The notes under the pieces: generated by a model
Told to the model about the DNA's origin: nothing
Seen by the model: the letters and a program-made list of their open reading frames with translations, nothing else
Databases searched by the model: none
Made by a program: the position numbers and the translations under genes
Origin: Muribaculaceae bacterium
GTDB lineage: Bacteria; Bacteroidota; Bacteroidia; Bacteroidales; Muribaculaceae
Reading direction: 5' to 3'
DNA: 64,000 nucleotides
Assembly: GCA_022510385.1 (NCBI GenBank)
Contig: JAFLTQ010000014.1
Location: 1-64,000 of the forward strand
Shown here: positions 60,901-64,000 of the stretch, piece after piece
Layout: every line of letters begins with the position of its first letter
Position numbering within the stretch: the stretch's first letter is position 1

Positions 60901-62216
60901 TGAAGTGTCGGAGCACGGTTGAGCAATACAGGATGTCCTTTCATCACATGTTCAAGAATATCCCATACCACCGGTTCCTTCCTGTCTACTATCTTTTTAG
61001 CACTCTTAACTGTCTTGACAATTCCTCTCTCTATGAGTTTACGAATGATAAACGGCTTATAGAGCTCTGCTGCCATAAGTTTCGGAATGCCACATTCATG
61101 CATCTTAAGCTCCGGACCTACAACAATTACGGAACGTGCTGAATAATCCACACGTTTTCCAAGCAGATTCTGACGGAAACGACCCTGCTTCCCTTTCAAG
61201 CTGTCTGAAAGTGATTTGAGCGGACGGTTTACCTCGCTCTTCACTGCTGATGCCTTGCGACTGTTGTCGAGCAGAGAATCAACTGCCTCCTGAAGAAGCC
61301 TCTTCTCGTTCCTGAGAATCACTTCGGGAGCCTTTATCTCAATAAGACGTTTCAGACGATTATTACGTATGATAACTCTTCTGTAGAGATCATTTAAATC
61401 GGAAGTTGCGAAGCGTCCGCCATCAAGTGGCACCAAAGGACGAAGTTCCGGCGGTATAACCGGCACTGCCTTTAGGATCATCCATTCGGGACGGTTACGA
61501 TCCATGCTCGCTATGAACGAATTGACAACCTGAAGACGTTTCAATGAGTCTGTTTTCTTTTGTTGGGAGCCACCTTTGCTGGCTTCGTCTCTCAACTTGT
61601 TGGCGAGACTCTCAAGCTTGATCTCTTTCAAAAGATCATACACTGCTTCTGCTCCCATCTTGGCCACAAATTTATTCGGGTCGTCGTCGGGCAGCAAACG
61701 CTGATCTTCGGGCAAGTTATCGATGATTTCAAGATACTCTTCCTCTGTGAGCAAATCAAGCTTTTCTCTTCCGGTTGTTCCGGGATTGATCACTACATAT
61801 CTTTCATAATATATGATAGAATCAAGTTTCTTTGAAGGAAGACCTAAAAGATACCCGATCTTGTTGGGCAATGAACGGAAATACCAGATATGAGCCACCG
61901 GCACTACGAGCTCGATATGCCCCATCCTCTCTCTTCTCACTTTCTTTTCGGTCACTTCAACGCCACAATGATTACATACTATTCCCTTGTAGCGAATTCT
62001 CTTATATTTACCGCAGTGGCATTCATAGTCTTTTACAGGACCGAAAATCTTCTCGCAGAACAAACCATCTCTTTCCGGCTTGTAGGTACGATAGTTGATT
62101 GTTTCCGGTTTGAGCACTTCCCCGCTGCTCTTGGCCTTGATTTCTTCAGGTGAGGCCAAGCCGATAGTTATCTTAGAGAAATTGCTTTTCAGTTTGTTAT
62201 CTCTTTTTAATGCCAT
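57936..62216 (-). CDS. rpoC: DNA-directed RNA polymerase subunit beta'
   Basis: 1426 aa, [15 protein letters not shown], Zn-binding [24 protein letters not shown]. Confidence 0.98.
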   Translation of the reverse strand: MALKRDNKLKSNFSKITIGLASPEEIKAKSSGEVLKPETINYRTYKPERDGLFCEKIFGPVKDYECHCGKYKRIRYKGIVCNHCGVEVTEKKVRRERMGHIELVVPVAHIWYFRSLPNKIGYLLGLPSKKLDSIIYYERYVVINPGTTGREKLDLLTEEEYLEIIDNLPEDQRLLPDDDPNKFVAKMGAEAVYDLLKEIKLESLANKLRDEASKGGSQQKKTDSLKRLQVVNSFIASMDRNRPEWMILKAVPVIPPELRPLVPLDGGRFATSDLNDLYRRVIIRNNRLKRLIEIKAPEVILRNEKRLLQEAVDSLLDNSRKASAVKSEVNRPLKSLSDSLKGKQGRFRQNLLGKRVDYSARSVIVVGPELKMHECGIPKLMAAELYKPFIIRKLIERGIVKTVKSAKKIVDRKEPVVWDILEHVMKGHPVLLNRAPTLHRLGIQAFQPKMIEGKAIQLHPLACTAFNADFDGDQMAVHLPLGNEAILEAQMLMLGAHNILNPANGAPITVPSQDMVLGLYYITKLRKGDKGEGSVFYGPEEAEIAYNEGKVTLHAPVTVLVDDVDEEGKPYKKLLKDTSVGRVLFNQYVPHEIGYVNEIISKKSLRNIIGKVIKTCGVTRSAQFLDDIKNLGYKMAFRGGLSFNLGDVIIPDKKEEYVAEGNAQVEEVLANYQMGLIGDKDRYNQVIDIWTHVNKRVADTLMKEMEEDQQGFNSVYMMLDSGARGSKDQIRQLSGMRGLMAKPQKAGAEGGQIIENPILANFKEGLSVLEYFISTHGARKGLADTALKTADAGYLTRRLVDVAHDVIITEEDCGTLRGLECREIKNNEEVVASLSERILGRVSVHDIVDPFNPEDVIVHAGEEITEALAERIEKSPIESVEIRSVLTCESKRGVCAKCYGRNLSNHRMVQKGEAVGVIAAQSIGEPGTQLTLRTFHVGGVASNVAAVKDVTSRYDGKLEIDELRTVKNKDNVDVVVGRLAEMRIIEPKSGIVLTTANIPYGSKLYFKDGDMVKVGEMICEWDPFNAVIVAEEGGKVHFENMEEGITFHTESDEGTNLSEKIIIESKDRAKVPSAQFFDEAGNLLRTYSLPVGAHLLINEGDVLTPGEVFVKIPRSAGSAGDITGGLPRVTELFEARNPSNPAVVSEIDGEVKFGKIKRGNREITVTSKLGEVKTYLVPLSKQILVQENDFVRAGTPLSDGLITPADILNIKGPTAVQDYIVNEVQDVYRMQGVKINDKHFEVIVRQMMRKVNILDPGDTKFLEQQVVDKVEFMEENDNIWGKKVITNKGDSSIYENGQIITVRKLRDENSALKRKDLQLMEVRDAVPATSEQILQGITRAALQTSSFMSAASFQETTKVLNEAAIQGKTDNLEGMKENVICGHLIPAGTGLREYNRLVVANKDEYAALQLLENPEEVIIDEEVVES

Positions 62217-62306
62217 ATATTTATTCTCCTATTATCAGCTTTATAAGGATTTTTCCCTAATTGAAGGCGAGAGTTTAAACTTTTATTATTTAAACCCTCA
62301 AGCCTT

Positions 62307-64000
62307 TTATTCAAGTGTGATGCTCAAGCCTAATCCCCTCAATTCGTGGAGCAAGACATTTAAGGACTCAGGAATACCCGGATTTGGCATCGGGTCGCCC
62401 TTCACAATGGCCTCATAGGCTTTGCTACGTCCCATCACGTCGTCGCTCTTGATTGTCAGGATTTCCTGAAGGATATGGGCTGCTCCGAATGCTTCAAGAG
62501 CCCAAACCTCCATCTCTCCGAATCTTTGTCCACCAAATTGTGCCTTACCTCCGAGAGGTTGCTGGGTGATCAATGAATACGGACCAATTGAGCGGGCATG
62601 CATCTTATCTTCAACCATGTGGCCCAATTTAAGCATGTAAATGACGCCCACTGTGGCCGGTTGGTCGAATCTGTCGCCGGTGCCTCCGTCATATAGATAA
62701 GTCTTTCCATAACGCGGAAGGCCTGCTTTATCTGTCCATTCATTAAGATCCTCAAGACTTGCGCCATCAAAAATAGGTGTTGCAAATTTCTCGCCAAGTT
62801 CCTTTCCGGCCCAGCCCAAAACTGTCTCGAAAATCTGACCAAGGTTCATACGTGAGGGCACACCCAAGGGGTTAAGAACGATATCCACGGGAGTACCATC
62901 CTCAAGGAATGGCATGTCTTCCTGACGTACCACTCTTGAAACAATACCCTTGTTTCCGTGACGTCCCGCCATCTTGTCGCCCACTCCTATCTTACGCTTC
63001 TTAGCGATATAAACCTTGGCAAGCTGCATGATGCCTGAAGGAAGCTCATCACCGATGGTGATATCAAATTTCTTTCTCCTTAATTCGCTGTCAATCTGCT
63101 TTGACTTCTTGAGATAATTAGTCACAAGGTCAGTCACCATCTGATTGATACGCTCATCGTCAGTCCAATCTGCAAGATTGATTGTTTCATAATCGATATT
63201 GCCAAATGTCTGGTCGTCAAACCTTGCTCCCTTCGGGATAATATCGGCTCCAATGAAGTCTTTGACGCCGGCTGAAACTTTACCTTTCAGGAGTTTCTGG
63301 AGCTTGCCTACGAGAATTCCTCTCAATTCTTCCTGCTTGTCTTCATATTCTTCGTCAAGCTTTGGCAATTGAGCATTTGCACTCTTCTTATTATTCTTAT
63401 TCTTTACAGCTCTGGAGAAGAGATTGGTGCCTATAACAACGCCCTTAAGTGACGGAGTAGCTTTTAGAGATGCATCCTTCACATCTCCGGCCTTATCTCC
63501 AAAGATTGCACGAAGCAATTTCTCTTCAGGAGTCGGATCGCTCTCACCTTTCGGAGTGATCTTACCGATCATAATATCACCGGGCACCACATGTGCTCCA
63601 ACTCTGATTATACCTCTCTCATCAAGATCCTTGGTGGCCTCTTCGCTGACGTTAGGAATGTCGCTTGTGAGCTCTTCCATTCCTCGTTTAGTCTCCCTGA
63701 CTTCAAGAGAATATTCATCAACATGCACTGATGTCAGGATATCTTCCATCACCATTCTCTCATTGAGCACGATAGCATCCTCATAGTTATATCCTTTCCA
63801 TGGCATGAAAGCCACTTTCAGGTTTCTTCCGAGTGCCAACTCTCCATTTTCCGTTGAATAACCCTCGGTCAGGATATCACCCTCCTTGACTCTTTGTCCC
63901 ACTTCACAAATAGGACGAAGGTCAATAGTAGTGCTCTGGTTTGTACGACGGAATTTCGGAATATGATACTCCTTCACTGCAGGCTCGAATGAAACGAATT
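62307..64000 (-). CDS. rpoB: DNA-directed RNA polymerase subunit beta, C-terminal part
   Basis: [46 protein letters not shown]; frame open to the window edge. Confidence 0.98.
   Translation of the reverse strand, partial: FVSFEPAVKEYHIPKFRRTNQSTTIDLRPICEVGQRVKEGDILTEGYSTENGELALGRNLKVAFMPWKGYNYEDAIVLNERMVMEDILTSVHVDEYSLEVRETKRGMEELTSDIPNVSEEATKDLDERGIIRVGAHVVPGDIMIGKITPKGESDPTPEEKLLRAIFGDKAGDVKDASLKATPSLKGVVIGTNLFSRAVKNKNNKKSANAQLPKLDEEYEDKQEELRGILVGKLQKLLKGKVSAGVKDFIGADIIPKGARFDDQTFGNIDYETINLADWTDDERINQMVTDLVTNYLKKSKQIDSELRRKKFDITIGDELPSGIMQLAKVYIAKKRKIGVGDKMAGRHGNKGIVSRVVRQEDMPFLEDGTPVDIVLNPLGVPSRMNLGQIFETVLGWAGKELGEKFATPIFDGASLEDLNEWTDKAGLPRYGKTYLYDGGTGDRFDQPATVGVIYMLKLGHMVEDKMHARSIGPYSLITQQPLGGKAQFGGQRFGEMEVWALEAFGAAHILQEILTIKSDDVMGRSKAYEAIVKGDPMPNPGIPESLNVLLHELRGLGLSITLE

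Noticed and set aside
60087-61142. Several plus-strand ORFs within rpoC
   Set aside because: Antisense to highly conserved rpoC; no independent support.
57936-62216. Possible intein or insertion in rpoC
   Set aside because: The frame is continuous with normal length and motifs.

Overview
The window looks like one chromosomal contig from a Bacteroidales bacterium (Muribaculaceae/Bacteroides-like). The lineage is inferred from TAnnTTTG-type promoters, T9SS-like tails, type III GS sequence and overall gene content. Core blocks: ccsA (partial), trkH-trkA, amtB, proC, putA, dacB, rsmI, OPT transporter, a TonB-dependent receptor, U32 peptidase, smpB, nth, pheS, rpoC and partial rpoB. Accessory blocks: flavin reductases and NTF2-like proteins, an arsRDAC operon, and a decayed stretch at about 31.4-34 kb plus the segment at 37.1-42.4 kb. 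Strongest candidate for an exciting system: two 45-nt tandem units (20942-21031) directly downstream of a TAnnTTTG box. Each folds into a bulged hairpin with a compensatory base-pair change and a variable tetraloop. They sit just upstream of an Abi_2/AbiF-like HEPN protein with an in-frame stop, which suggests a decaying RNA-antitoxin/HEPN-toxin locus. Other notable signals: a two-copy structured RNA family with covarying GNRA hairpins and a terminator (about 14.6 kb and 39.75 kb); a four-copy REP-like palindromic repeat family; a separate 120-nt dispersed repeat; an 82%-identical relic of the tRNA-Leu 3' flank 5.2 kb away; a 37-aa unannotated small ORF with consensus promoter, palindrome and hairpin; and a type III glutamine synthetase N-terminal fragment next to amtB. 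All calls come from reading the sequence; no database search was run.
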